From a virus, in the IMG/VR virus record IMGVR_UViG_3300033153_005718, positions 1 through 30,850 of that record: 30,850 bases of DNA. One strand, written 5' to 3'. The position numbers and the translations under genes are program-made. Shown here in pieces: positions 8,901 through 16,945 of the stretch (positions are counted from its first letter, which is position 1; each line of letters begins with the position of its first letter). The notes below the pieces were generated by a model, which saw nothing but the letters and a program-made list of their open reading frames with translations, made no database searches and had not been told where the DNA came from.

Positions 8901-10792
8901 ACCAATGAGCCGTCAATCACTAATTCATGGTAGGATGGTCCTGAGCCAATGCCCAAACCACCCAGTTGTACCATTCCACCGGAATCACCGGCGATAATAG
9001 TGTTTGGATGCGTTTCGGCATCGCTAGTTGTGTTTACGGATATTTGCTGGCCGCTTAATAATATATGGGAGCCTGCCGTTGCCTCATCATGATGTGCATC
9101 TGGATCTGCTACGTGAGCACTAAGATCAACACCATCAAATCTTCCGCCTGCAAAAATATTTACATCCCCAGTGAATGCTCTACTGGCGGAAACTGTCATA
9201 TATTGCAAATGATCATCGTCTGCTAGCCCTGTTAATGCTCCATGATCTGTAACGCCTGGCGCTGTACCTCCATTACCCCCTGTAATAACAACATTGCCGC
9301 CCGATCCTCCCATCCGTTTTAATCTGTCAGCGAGGGCAGTATTCCCACTTAATTCGCCTTTGTACCAGAATTCTCCAAGATCGTAGGTAACATATCTAAC
9401 GCCATCACTTGCATCTGCGGAACAGGTAAAACTTCTGATCCATAAATCTTTGTTTACATACCAAAGAACCTCTCCCCCGATCTCTCGTTCATATTTAAGA
9501 TTTAACGATTGTCCGATATGGGCATCCCTAAGAGCAACGGTTTTGGCAGTATAATCATCATTAAGAACAGTTCTGCTTAACAGATAATCAGCACAGGCAT
9601 TGATTAACCGTTGCTGTGCCGCCAATATGGCTTCGGGTGTATCTGTTTGCGCTTTGATATAATCAAATGACTCGCTGTTCTCAACGATTTGATGGAATGA
9701 CATTCCAGCTTCACCGGAGTCATAAACAAGCATAGATTCATTTGGATAAAGTGTGAAGCCTGTTGGAATAACAAGATCGCCGACATCAACTCCAACAAAA
9801 GATAAACCATCACCTCCAGATGCTAATACACGCGTCACACCACTTTTGATACTTAAATGTTTATTACAATCTATGATGGGGGCATAATTAATGTCGTTCT
9901 TAAAAAGAGCCAGACCAACATCTTTAACTGACCGCAAATTAAAAGAAGTGGACAAGGCAGCTTCATTAGTTTTGATCCAATAGAGCATACGCTGTGGTAA
10001 ATCCGTGATGCTTGTTGTCCATTGCCACCCGGCTTGTGTCGCAATATCACTGAGTAGATCAATGCACTTGCGGCCCCCTACTTCATGAAATGATCCAAGA
10101 GGTGATTTTGATTGACCTGAACTCCAGCCCGTTTGACTATAAGCTATTGCTTGCTCAATGTCGTTTTGAGAATTACCAAAAAAAATATCGTATGTAGTTG
10201 TCGCGCCGGCAGTTGGTTCGCTAGGTTGCCAATCCTCTACGTAAATTCTACTCTCTCCACTTGAATATTTTGTAATTGTGGCTACATAACCATCAATCTC
10301 AACAACGCCACCATTATAGAAATCTTCAGCTTCTTGATGAGCAGCATCAAGAAAAATATAATCCGTTGTCCACGCGGTTGTTTCCCCGCTGTAAACTTCT
10401 GAAATATAGGCAAGGCGTAATACCTTGCGCTGTAATTCTTTTGATATGCCGGCCCCTGTCCAGGTAAGAGTCCCCGATCCATCAGCATTTTCCTGGTAAT
10501 CTTCATCTTCAATAATGAATATCGCACAAACAGCATCTCCTCCATTAAGAAACAAAGGATGGCGACAGAATGTTAATGCAATATCTCCCTTTTTTACGAG
10601 CGGGTGGTTGTCACGGTTCATGATGGTGGATACGGCCGATCCAGAACCGAATCCACCTCCTTCAAACTTGCCCTCAGTAGATAGGAGACTTATTTCATCA
10701 ACGGTTCTCCCGTAATCGGCAACCGTTTTTCTTGTGGCGAGATTTGAAGGAGTAAATACATGAAGGAATGGACCTGACCAGTTTGTACTCAT
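5924..10792 (-). CDS. Tail-tip hub and central fibre protein
   Basis: This is the largest protein in the window (1622 residues). The first about 490 residues look like a tail-tip hub domain; the stretch TLTWTGAGISKELQRKVL (about 108-125) recalls the ReqiPepy6 Gp37-like tail-tip family. A glycine-rich hinge (about 495-512) leads into DHGALTGLADDDHLQY (516-531), a motif common at the start of phage fibre shafts. Three 38-residue beta repeats follow (638-742, the third partial), then long beta-rich segments, and finally a C-terminal coiled coil (RIEELEERLGNIH). It follows the tape measure and the Dit-like gene, the usual place for the tail-tip fibre that meets the host. The family match is from memory; the repeats and motifs are visible. 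Confidence 0.85.
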   Translation of the reverse strand: MSTNWSGPFLHVFTPSNLATRKTVADYGRTVDEISLLSTEGKFEGGGFGSGSAVSTIMNRDNHPLVKKGDIALTFCRHPLFLNGGDAVCAIFIIEDEDYQENADGSGTLTWTGAGISKELQRKVLRLAYISEVYSGETTAWTTDYIFLDAAHQEAEDFYNGGVVEIDGYVATITKYSSGESRIYVEDWQPSEPTAGATTTYDIFFGNSQNDIEQAIAYSQTGWSSGQSKSPLGSFHEVGGRKCIDLLSDIATQAGWQWTTSITDLPQRMLYWIKTNEAALSTSFNLRSVKDVGLALFKNDINYAPIIDCNKHLSIKSGVTRVLASGGDGLSFVGVDVGDLVIPTGFTLYPNESMLVYDSGEAGMSFHQIVENSESFDYIKAQTDTPEAILAAQQRLINACADYLLSRTVLNDDYTAKTVALRDAHIGQSLNLKYEREIGGEVLWYVNKDLWIRSFTCSADASDGVRYVTYDLGEFWYKGELSGNTALADRLKRMGGSGGNVVITGGNGGTAPGVTDHGALTGLADDDHLQYMTVSASRAFTGDVNIFAGGRFDGVDLSAHVADPDAHHDEATAGSHILLSGQQISVNTTSDAETHPNTIIAGDSGGMVQLGGLGIGSGPSYHELVIDGSLVFVGGSHSIEVDAGDLEIVPEGDLFLRPGDGTVWIANELRFEVAGSIETEEGGLTLQPAENIYLHPDSFIVAINNQLHFESVGNITTGTGHLSVQPEDSLILIPVGEVIRIGSEGWNYPLLKSDQFVSGFMGAGWGISYGGHMDMRSAYFEELVVTTFTMEQARVKTGQDFITPSGSFLTKDFTITAVGVGSNIFVEDANGLEGVPIFGQYDYCLLLPLDRSGGGLVKAKVWGQVTNYLDQGDGSQRWTFTARDIGAAPVGLVVREGNVVVDFGQSGDGWINLNAIDQMGSPYIGLGRWSSNPYTPTNIKNPIRLGDLGGITGDRGIMGLFVGNPAGMHFVSSEFKLESHGMSFSLYNGGRDNTGYIRLNAIEVTVDYGAGSTTIRPNNDVNLGNDEQGKPWTDNLLLSTGTVAYSLIDDDPDLGGGSDYIRNKLYSEGQEHHSVATFDLTNMTSSFSSTEMIQIKAHVTVVVDPDTEMRLVAEIQDNTGPDYAPHSREVTIATQETSSGLITVYVKPLEIMSQGDWDGSRIRLHWYIIPQNVDSETIRLDPDVPSIAVGNPLPLGLDEGGDGFIVFNDIDDVFKMRLGGTTISGGGAMIWDGAETYFRNGNGEKVITLDSGAGRSYFTGMMYIESTGGITTYGTTGVPLFDEYGFSFILASNTSHAMMQGFPFKNGDDEIVGGMYAEDKAPQYVYLISDPDGNSVSGDSYLQILSHARATSNYSRLLLKAYGTNDSDVYLLLDNYGTSTSTEITASSKNFVITGDLTARSGLSVGASNAQSADYGQLVLNQAGNSGVIFDCRSTEVDTSLAQGMDNANSYFQVNKAGGSDGGAYLRGISDINHGIWVVGSANQPSSTDRAPVILLGKVDNTTVPLTSNVVVVRNNTSIIQVTKGDGDLYTLGTLYQNFDHLASDNEMVRAVSLLSPTAIRTKFDDFVRYNRDDLEEQRLIQTMPDGNTMINTTGMMRLHSGALWELYQRIEELEERLGNIH
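8567..8881 (-). repeat. Three 38-residue beta repeats within the tail-tip fibre
   Basis: Residues 638-675, 676-713 and 714-742 of the fibre protein align without gaps, the third being partial. Each starts (S/N)I(E/T), has a QP or VP near position 12-13, a proline at 21, and (in the first two) ends in a (R/H)FE..G stretch. The spacing suggests rungs of a beta-helix or beta-prism shaft that arose by duplication. Confidence 0.75.
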
Positions 10793-11241
10793 GAAAACAT
10801 TTCCACGGGCCTAAATGTGACAGAAAGACCACTAATTATGCTTTTATAGGAATCGTACCATCGGACATCTTGTGTAAAAGTATAACTTTCAAGCTCGCAT
10901 TCTGCAGTCATAAAGGCAAGAGAACCATGTACTCTAGCTTTAAAAGTTTTTGTTAATCCATAAAGACCAACAGGAGGAATTCCAAAGAACCCATTAAATG
11001 CAGTTTGAAAGCCATAATCATCATTGCTGTAACAAACCATAATTAAGACAAACGGCCGTGGAGTAAGTTTGGCGCCATTTCCGTAATTGAAATCAAATAG
11101 ATCGCCTCCGGCAACTGGGATGATGCCTGATTTTACTGTGGGGATAGGTAATTCAAAAGCCTGGGTATCAAGTCCACTAGGCGAATTACCACCTCGAATA
11201 TTAACCGCATTAAATGATTCTGGAACTAAATAGGTGGTCAT
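10789..11241 (-). CDS. Distal tail (Dit-like) protein
   Basis: This 150-residue protein lies exactly between the tape measure and the tail-tip hub, where siphophages encode the distal tail protein that connects tube and tip. It shares 4-base overlaps with both neighbours. The sequence is beta-rich, with PRPFVLIMVCYSNDDYGF and TKTFKARVHGSLAFMTAE, and lacks membrane segments. It is shorter than many two-domain Dit proteins, so it would correspond to the ring-forming core or to another minor tail protein. The call rests mainly on gene order. Confidence 0.6.
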   Translation of the reverse strand: MTTYLVPESFNAVNIRGGNSPSGLDTQAFELPIPTVKSGIIPVAGGDLFDFNYGNGAKLTPRPFVLIMVCYSNDDYGFQTAFNGFFGIPPVGLYGLTKTFKARVHGSLAFMTAECELESYTFTQDVRWYDSYKSIISGLSVTFRPVEMFS

Positions 11242-14200
11242 ATTAACCCCGCTTTCTCTAATGCAGAATATAAACCATCACTAGCTCCTGCCGCAACTTG
11301 ACTCGGATTATGAACGCCTGTGGCAAACTGATTTATAACTTCAATGTTTATCCCTCCTGCTCCCGATGGCGCTTGCCCGGATGGGGTCACATTGACATAC
11401 TCTCCGCTTGAAACGCCGATCAAGTAATCATCATTATTGTAACCAGCAGGAACCACCATTGATCCACCTGTGGCGAATTCGGAATCTCCACCGCCTGGAC
11501 TATCCCCTGAAGATCCTCTTACTTGATAATCAACATAGATAGTCATATACCGATCCCTAGCTGCAATATCAGTATGTGTACCAAAATCATCAACATCAAT
11601 TATTGCCTGGCCAACATTTGCATTAACCCAAGCTTCCCACTCGCTAGTTGTAATAAGAACTAATTGTTCTTCTAGTGCAGTAAGCTTTGCTTCATCTTCT
11701 TCTGGTATTCTAACTTGAATAATGGGGTCCATAAATCCCTGCTCGGCTCTGGCTATTCCTGGAGTAACTCCCTCGGCCCAATTAGATGGATCAAAATGAG
11801 CAATAGCTTCATCAGCTGACCATAAACCGTCTGCCACTCCCTGAGCGGCGATGGCCTGAGCCTCTAGACCGAGGTCAGCAAAGCCCTTTGATTCGGCAAG
11901 CTTGCCTATTTCTATGCTGATTCCTATGAACTCTTTCTGTAATTCTCCGGCTTCTTCGGTAAGTAGCCCTAACCTGACAGCTAGATCAATGGTGCTTTCT
12001 TCAAAGCCCATACTGGCGATCATTCCATCAATAAGAGCCTTTTTATAATGAGTGTCAATCGCGTCGCCTGCTTCTTCTAACTGCCTTCTAAGTTCTTCGA
12101 TCTCTTCTGGATCTGTAGCTATACCAAGTTCTACTTGCAGGCCACTAATGTTATCTATGTAAGATTGGCTTGTTTCGTATGCTTCGACTAATTTCGCATT
12201 TTGCTCAGCAAGCCTTTCCGCTATGACTCCTTCCCAATATGCGCGCTGTTCGGCAACGGCTAACGCAGACTGTTCAGCCTTTTCTTTTCTTTCAGCTTCC
12301 TCTGCTTGTTTTAACTGAAGTTCATAAGCTTCTTTTTGAGCCTCAGTCATTCTATCAAAATCTTTTAGCCGGTCTATATCTGAAATAGATTGATAGATGC
12401 TTAGCTCTTCCTTTTTTCCAGCTAGTGCGTTTTTTTGAAAGTGATATAGAAACAGTTCGAGTTCCAATTGCTCTTGAGATATATCAAGATTTACGAGAAG
12501 CAATCTTGCTGCTTCGCGTCTTAAATCATTTATCTCGCCAGCTATCTCTATTTCAGTTCCTCCGACATCAACGAGAGAAGTAAGATAACTATCTATTTCA
12601 ACGCCTTGGGTCCCAGTTAGGGCTGATTCTCCTATCGCAGCATTCAACTCTCTATATGAGGCAATCCCCGAAGATATGCCATTAATCAAATCATAAAGGC
12701 TTGTTTTCGCATTAGTAAAGCCCATCGCCAATCCCTTTGTCAGAGATCCTTCAACGGCATAGGCTGCATCTTTAGCAGAGTTCATTTCCTCTGTTGCAAG
12801 ATATAGTGTCCCTTCAAATTCGGCGACCTGAGCATCAAGCGTCCCGACTGCAACATTTGCGCCCTCATACGCTTCAGCAAGTTCGGACGTATGCCGGCCT
12901 GTTAATTCGAGAATGCCACGACCAGCAAGCATATCACGATAGAATTTACTATTTCCTTGGGCAAGCTCGCTTACTGACTGCCCCGTTGCCTCAGCGTGTT
13001 CTTCAATTAAAATAAGACCTTCAACGAGTGTTCCACCGGCGGCGGTAAATTCCCTGAACCCCATTCCTGCGGCATCAACAAAGGCATTACTTAGTTGTGT
13101 CCCTCTGACCGCGATCTGTGTGAGCATATTGCCTAAGAGATCTCCAATCTCCTTGAAGTCATCACCTTGGCGATTCATGACAATCATCGCGGCGGCAACT
13201 TCTTCTAAACTTACGCCAGCTTCAGCAGCCGGGGAGATAATCTTAGCCATGCCACTGATCAGATCTTGTGTTTCAAGATTGGAGTTTTGAACGAGATAGG
13301 CATACTGATCTAGAACTTCGTTGATGTCGTAGACACCTGTGCCATAAGCATTAACGGTGCTCATGCCTGATACGAGTGTGTCTGTCATGTCAGCATTGGC
13401 AACACGCGCTGCATCTGTTGATACGGCGACTGCTTTCATGGCCTCATCATATTCAAGACCAAGATTCATGGCCTTTCTGATGGCTGTTTGCGTTTCTAAT
13501 GTGCCACGGCCCAAAGCTCTTGCGGCCCTAACTGTTGACTCGTAAAGCTCTTCGTGGCTATTTATAAGTTCAGGAACTTGCGCCTTGGTTCTGGCAACTT
13601 CTTCTTCAAGGGAGGAGAAGGTTTCTGTGGCCTGTCGCTGAAACTCTTTGGCCGCTTCCGCCCCTCTGCGGAAGGCATCTCCTATAATGCTCATACCCTT
13701 GAAAACAAGACCAGCTACGCCACCAGCGGCTACGGCCGTGATTAAGGATTCTTTTAGTTTGCCAACTTCAACGCCAAACATTCTTGTTTCGTTTTTCGCT
13801 CGCACTTCGGCCTGGGCAAGCCTTAAAGTCTCTGATTGCTGGGCTTTCATAGCGATTGCAGCTTCGCTGACTCCAATCTCTAACTGCTTTTCTTCAGTGG
13901 CAAGTCTCTGCGTAGCCTGACCTAATGCTTTGGTGCTAACAAATGCTTTATCTTGCTCCAAATCCATTTGCTTTAATGCAGTTGCATGACGTATCGTAGC
14001 ATCTGTAGTTGATTTGATAGCGACATGATTTTCTTCTTGCTCTAGAACCAGTCGCTTTAATCCAGTTTCATACTGCTGGTTTGCATCTGTTATGGATTTT
14101 TGAGCAACATATCCTTCTTCCAAGGAAAGAGTTAATCGCTCTTCGGCAACGGCATGTTGTTTTATCGCATCGGCTGATGCTTCTGATTTCTGTGTTCCCT

Positions 14201-14594
14201 CATGTAGTTCTCGATTTAATTGGCTTTGTGAATCTGCGAAGTCTCTTGTAATTGCAGAAAGTTTTGATGCTTCTTGTACCTGTTCGCTGGTCGCACTTTC
14301 CATTCCTGCAAGTTGAACGGCATATTCCTTTGCTTCTTGGGTTGTCTTTTGCATGGTGGCCGCAACACGATCAAGATCGCCGTTAAGAACGCGCATTTCT
14401 TCACCGGCAGTATCACCTGAAGCATCAACACGGCGAATGGCCTCTGCTATTTTCTGAGATGCAGACGCAGCTTGCTCTTGTGCGGTTGCGAGTTGTAGAA
14501 GCTCGTCTGTCAGCTTATCTACCGCTGCGGCAGCCTGCGTTACCCCTTTTGTTTCGGCATCAACGACAACTTTGGTTTTTAATACTTCTGGCAT
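11238..14594 (-). CDS. Tape measure protein
   Basis: This 1118-residue protein follows the two tail chaperone frames, the usual place of the tape measure, which sets tail length and is threaded inside the tube. The first about 280 residues are helical and rich in Ala, Gln and Glu, and contain five tandem 28-residue repeats (126-265). A hydrophobic segment follows (about 284-304, SLITAVAAGGVAGLVFKGMS). The middle is long and helical, with a second coiled-coil tract (about 700-800, rich in EEAERKEKAEQ). The C-terminus is glycine-rich (SGDSPGGGDSEFATGGS) and ends in a helical tail (GASDGLYSALEKAGLI). An AAAGG ribosome site precedes the start. By the usual proportion of residues to tail length this would give a tail of well over 100 nm. 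Confidence 0.92.
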   Translation of the reverse strand: MPEVLKTKVVVDAETKGVTQAAAAVDKLTDELLQLATAQEQAASASQKIAEAIRRVDASGDTAGEEMRVLNGDLDRVAATMQKTTQEAKEYAVQLAGMESATSEQVQEASKLSAITRDFADSQSQLNRELHEGTQKSEASADAIKQHAVAEERLTLSLEEGYVAQKSITDANQQYETGLKRLVLEQEENHVAIKSTTDATIRHATALKQMDLEQDKAFVSTKALGQATQRLATEEKQLEIGVSEAAIAMKAQQSETLRLAQAEVRAKNETRMFGVEVGKLKESLITAVAAGGVAGLVFKGMSIIGDAFRRGAEAAKEFQRQATETFSSLEEEVARTKAQVPELINSHEELYESTVRAARALGRGTLETQTAIRKAMNLGLEYDEAMKAVAVSTDAARVANADMTDTLVSGMSTVNAYGTGVYDINEVLDQYAYLVQNSNLETQDLISGMAKIISPAAEAGVSLEEVAAAMIVMNRQGDDFKEIGDLLGNMLTQIAVRGTQLSNAFVDAAGMGFREFTAAGGTLVEGLILIEEHAEATGQSVSELAQGNSKFYRDMLAGRGILELTGRHTSELAEAYEGANVAVGTLDAQVAEFEGTLYLATEEMNSAKDAAYAVEGSLTKGLAMGFTNAKTSLYDLINGISSGIASYRELNAAIGESALTGTQGVEIDSYLTSLVDVGGTEIEIAGEINDLRREAARLLLVNLDISQEQLELELFLYHFQKNALAGKKEELSIYQSISDIDRLKDFDRMTEAQKEAYELQLKQAEEAERKEKAEQSALAVAEQRAYWEGVIAERLAEQNAKLVEAYETSQSYIDNISGLQVELGIATDPEEIEELRRQLEEAGDAIDTHYKKALIDGMIASMGFEESTIDLAVRLGLLTEEAGELQKEFIGISIEIGKLAESKGFADLGLEAQAIAAQGVADGLWSADEAIAHFDPSNWAEGVTPGIARAEQGFMDPIIQVRIPEEDEAKLTALEEQLVLITTSEWEAWVNANVGQAIIDVDDFGTHTDIAARDRYMTIYVDYQVRGSSGDSPGGGDSEFATGGSMVVPAGYNNDDYLIGVSSGEYVNVTPSGQAPSGAGGINIEVINQFATGVHNPSQVAAGASDGLYSALEKAGLI
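13800..14219 (-). repeat. Five tandem 28-residue repeats in the tape measure
   Basis: Residues 126-153, 154-181, 182-209, 210-237 and 238-265 line up without gaps. Most copies begin with a hydrophobic residue then an acidic cluster, carry a Lys near position 13 and end in Arg or Gln. The copies are diverged. Twenty-eight residues equal four heptads, so each copy would extend a coiled coil by a whole number of turns; this looks like length change by internal duplication. Confidence 0.75.
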
Positions 14595-14603
14595 ATTTAA
14601 CCT

Positions 14604-14903
14604 TTACAAAACCTCAGCTACTTTGTCGAGCAGCTTATCTTCTTCCTTTGTAAGCTTTTCCCCTTTTTTAGTTTTGTAACCTAAGACAGCTACCTTTTTA
14701 GCTGTATCCATTAGATACAATAGGTAGCTGTTTCGCCGCTTTTCTGTTATCCAATCACCTCCAGGGTAGGGAAGTTTAAATATGAATCGTCCTGCCGCCT
14801 GGCTCGCCTGCGGATCAAATAGCCAATTAGACATCGATAGTATTGGATGAATCGGTAGAAGTTCATCCTCTTTTGCCGTTGCCCAATTCCAGACGAGCCT
14901 CAT
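14604..14903 (-). CDS. Tail assembly chaperone, second frame (gpT-like)
   Basis: A 99-codon frame starting MRLVWNWATAKEDELL lies between the first chaperone gene and the tape measure. It sits in the -1 frame relative to the first chaperone and is reached by the slippery site CCCAAAC at 14906-14912. The product is therefore likely made mainly as the C-terminal part of a frameshift fusion (about 215 residues), like lambda gpGT. An ATGA overlap could also let it start alone. The sequence has a basic, lysine-rich C-terminal half (KKVAVLGYKTKKGEKL). In this family the T part binds the tape measure during tail assembly. Confidence 0.8.
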   Translation of the reverse strand: MRLVWNWATAKEDELLPIHPILSMSNWLFDPQASQAAGRFIFKLPYPGGDWITEKRRNSYLLYLMDTAKKVAVLGYKTKKGEKLTKEEDKLLDKVAEVL

Positions 14904-15250
14904 GAGTTTGGGAGGTTTAGTGCATCGTCAATTAATGGTTCCAATAATGGCATTATTACATTTGTCAACGCGGGGTACGGCCGATCGCCTTCTCTAAAAT
15001 GACTGATCGAGGTTCCTGGAAAATCTATGGCCCGCACAAGATGCTTTCGCGCATCGACTGTCGTATGGGACTTGAGAAGCATCTCATCTCCTTCTTTCCA
15101 TTCTGTGACAATCTCGATTGCTTTTTGCGCTTCTTCCATGTATTTGGCGAGATCTCCATCGGTCATAATGATTGGAATTGTTACCGTCCCTTTCATTCCT
15201 GCTGCTTCGATCTCTATTACTTGTTCATTGACAAACTTCTTTTCAGCCAT
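14900..15250 (-). CDS. Tail assembly chaperone, first frame (gpG-like)
   Basis: This 116-residue acidic protein (MAEKKFVNEQVIEIEAAGMK) lies directly after the tail-tube genes and before the tape measure, the conserved position of the G chaperone. Its last codons carry CCCAAAC immediately before the TGA stop, so a fraction of ribosomes would slip to the -1 frame and make the G-T fusion. The start has a good AAGGGG site. In lambda-like phages the G and GT products coat the tape measure before the tube polymerises around it. Family assignment is from order and frameshift site, not from motifs. Confidence 0.8.
   Translation of the reverse strand: MAEKKFVNEQVIEIEAAGMKGTVTIPIIMTDGDLAKYMEEAQKAIEIVTEWKEGDEMLLKSHTTVDARKHLVRAIDFPGTSISHFREGDRPYPALTNVIMPLLEPLIDDALNLPNS
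14906..14912 (-). promoter_or_regulatory. Programmed -1 ribosomal frameshift site CCCAAAC
   Basis: On the minus strand the zero-frame codons are CTC CCA AAC TCA TGA, so the heptamer C CCA AAC is in the exact X XXY YYZ phase. A -1 slip continues CTC ATG AGG into the second chaperone frame. The slip site lies only one sense codon before the stop. This is the known arrangement of tail chaperone genes in many long-tailed phages. Confidence 0.85.
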
Positions 15251-15300
15251 CTATTCCCCTTCTATATTCACGATATACACGATTGGTAGCCTATTTGCGA

Positions 15301-15765
15301 CTATGCTACTGCGGCTGGTGTGATTTCCTCGGTGACAACGATCACAGCGGCTACGGCTTCTTCCTCGGTATCTGCATCCATATCTGAATGAGGAGGGCAT
15401 GATACGACGTGGATGCTGCCGCCGAAGGTATAGCCGGTCATTCCGGCTGTTACTCCAGCTGGTATAACTACCATTGAAGCAAGCTCGGTGTTATTTTCAT
15501 ATGCTTCCCAAAGCTCGACCATTAAACCGTCAGCGCCGGCCGTTTCATCAAGGGACCGATCGTCGAGAATGCTCATGGCTACCTCGAAGTTTCCGGCTTT
15601 CGCTCTAGTCTGGGTTTCTGTTTTACTTCCACCCAAGCTGTTCACGATTCTTTCGCTTTTACGGGGAACGTTGTAGGAAAGCGTTTTAACACTTCCGTTC
15701 TGCTCTGTTCCGCCGATGTTGACGGACCCGCGATCAGGTATGTAAAGTTGAGTTGTTATTGGCAT
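15301..15765 (-). CDS. Major tail (tube) protein, copy 2
   Basis: This 154-residue protein is the second of two tandem paralogues; by hand alignment without gaps about 121 of 154 residues are identical. Identity is complete in GSVKTLSYNVPRKSERIVNS and in GYTFGGSIHV, and lowest around residues 71-95. Position between tail-completion genes and the chaperones marks it as a tail-tube protein, the subunit stacked in rings along the tail. The C-terminus is acidic then hydrophobic (DADTEEEAVAAVIVVTEE). An AAGGAT ribosome site precedes the ATG. Tube identity comes from gene order; the duplication is visible. Confidence 0.75.
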   Translation of the reverse strand: MPITTQLYIPDRGSVNIGGTEQNGSVKTLSYNVPRKSERIVNSLGGSKTETQTRAKAGNFEVAMSILDDRSLDETAGADGLMVELWEAYENNTELASMVVIPAGVTAGMTGYTFGGSIHVVSCPPHSDMDADTEEEAVAAVIVVTEEITPAAVA

Positions 15766-15805
15766 ATTTCTTATCCTTATTTGTTAAAGATTGAAAAATC
15801 TTCTT

Positions 15806-16270
15806 TTATGCAATCGCGGCAGGGGTAATATCCTCAGTAACGACGATAACTGGGACAACGGCTTCTTCTTCGGTATCTGCATCCAAATCTGCATGAGGAG
15901 GACAAGACACCACATGGATGCTGCCGCCGAAGGTATAACCGGTCATGCCGGTCGTGCTTCCAGCAGGAACAACGAGCATGTTTGTTAGCTCGGTGTTGTT
16001 TTCGTAAGCATCCCAAAGCATTTTCAAGACTCCGGTTCCCGCTGCGCTTTCCAGAAGGGATCGATCGTCAAGAACGCTAAGAGCTACCTCGAAATTGCCT
16101 GCCTTTGCTCTGGATTGGGTTTCTGTCTTGTTTCCACCCAGGCTGTTTACGATCCTTTCGCTTTTGCGCGGGACGTTGTAGGAAAGGGTCTTTACGCTTC
16201 CGTTGTGTTCACTACTGTTGATTGTAACTGATCCGCGATCAGGTATGTAAAGTTGATTTGTTATTGCCAT
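15806..16270 (-). CDS. Major tail (tube) protein, copy 1
   Basis: This is the upstream member of the duplicated pair (154 residues, MAITNQLYIPDRGSVTINSS). It has an AGGAG ribosome site and is followed by a 40-base gap before copy 2. Both copies keep the same length, start, cysteine (VSCPPH) and C-terminal pattern, so neither looks like a decaying pseudogene. Two tube proteins could form a mixed tube, or one could cap or initiate it. Copy 1 and copy 2 differ mainly at 16-20 and 73-97, regions likely to face the tube surface or subunit contacts (inference). Confidence 0.75.
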   Translation of the reverse strand: MAITNQLYIPDRGSVTINSSEHNGSVKTLSYNVPRKSERIVNSLGGNKTETQSRAKAGNFEVALSVLDDRSLLESAAGTGVLKMLWDAYENNTELTNMLVVPAGSTTGMTGYTFGGSIHVVSCPPHADLDADTEEEAVVPVIVVTEDITPAAIA

Positions 16271-16271
16271 G

Positions 16272-16523
16272 CTATTCTCCTGTCTCTACTTTATCTTCGG
16301 CAATTATTCGCCGCATGAGTAGACGATTTATATCTTTTTCTCCTAAATGTTCAAAAGGCCGGCGTGGAGAGCTATCGGCGTATGGATCTTCTTCCGGCTT
16401 GATTAATTCATACTCATCCGGGATCATCGCTTTGTACAACACGGCCTTGAGGATTACGTACTGGGTTTGTGCCTCTTCGTTTTCGCTTTCTTCTTTTGGA
16501 CTGACGCTTTTCCTTTTTGTCAT
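16272..16523 (-). CDS. Small charged hypothetical protein between tail genes
   Basis: The 83-residue protein starts MTKRKSVSPKEESENEEAQT and contains a hydrophobic core segment (YVILKAVLYKAMIPDEYELI) and a C-terminal helix (KDINRLLMRRIIAEDKVETG). I chose ATG at 16523 because it overlaps the previous stop as ATGA and has AAGGAT just upstream; a longer frame reaching 16622 has no such support. It ends one base before the tube gene region. No family recognised; a tail-assembly accessory role is suggested only by position. Confidence 0.65.
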   Translation of the reverse strand: MTKRKSVSPKEESENEEAQTQYVILKAVLYKAMIPDEYELIKPEEDPYADSSPRRPFEHLGEKDINRLLMRRIIAEDKVETGE

Positions 16524-16945
16524 GTAATAATCCTTACTATTGTGCGACCTGGATGTGAGTTGTTGACACCTCCCGGCGCTAACGGCCGTAAACTGAAATG
16601 GGGAAAGACGATCTTTCGCCACATTGTATTGCTGTAATTCTCCGTGCCTAAAACGCGATAGATTGCATTTTCAATATCGTCGCATAGATCTTCTTTTTCT
16701 TCAAGCTGACCTTGATCGAATTTAACGAGCCAGTAAAGTATATACTGATAGACGGGTCTGCCGGATGATTTTCCGATCACTGGATATTGAGAAGGGGAGG
16801 AACCACCGGAATAGACGCATAGCTCGTTGTTATACTTTCCTGGAAGCTGCGAAGAGTTATAGACATGAACTTGAAATGTTCCGCCAATTTCGGCATCTAA
16901 ACTTAATAACCTGGCTATCTCTTTTCGGATCTCTTTGATAAGCAT
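16520..16945 (-). CDS. Tail terminator/completion protein
   Basis: This roughly 141-residue protein (MLIKEIRKEIARLLSLDAEI) follows the gp10-like gene and precedes the tube genes, the place of the tail terminator (gpU-like), which caps the finished tail and meets the head. It shows alternating helix and strand (QVHVYNSSQLPGKYNNELCV, YQYILYWLVKFDQG) like this family. The chosen ATG overlaps the previous stop as TAATG. A GTG at 16957 would add four residues. The family call rests on order and size. Confidence 0.6.
   Translation of the reverse strand: MLIKEIRKEIARLLSLDAEIGGTFQVHVYNSSQLPGKYNNELCVYSGGSSPSQYPVIGKSSGRPVYQYILYWLVKFDQGQLEEKEDLCDDIENAIYRVLGTENYSNTMWRKIVFPHFSLRPLAPGGVNNSHPGRTIVRIIT

Noticed and set aside
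12794-13920. Plus-strand frames of 60 to 90 codons opposite the tape measure
   Set aside because: Composition mirrors the tape measure gene; no ribosome sites or promoters.
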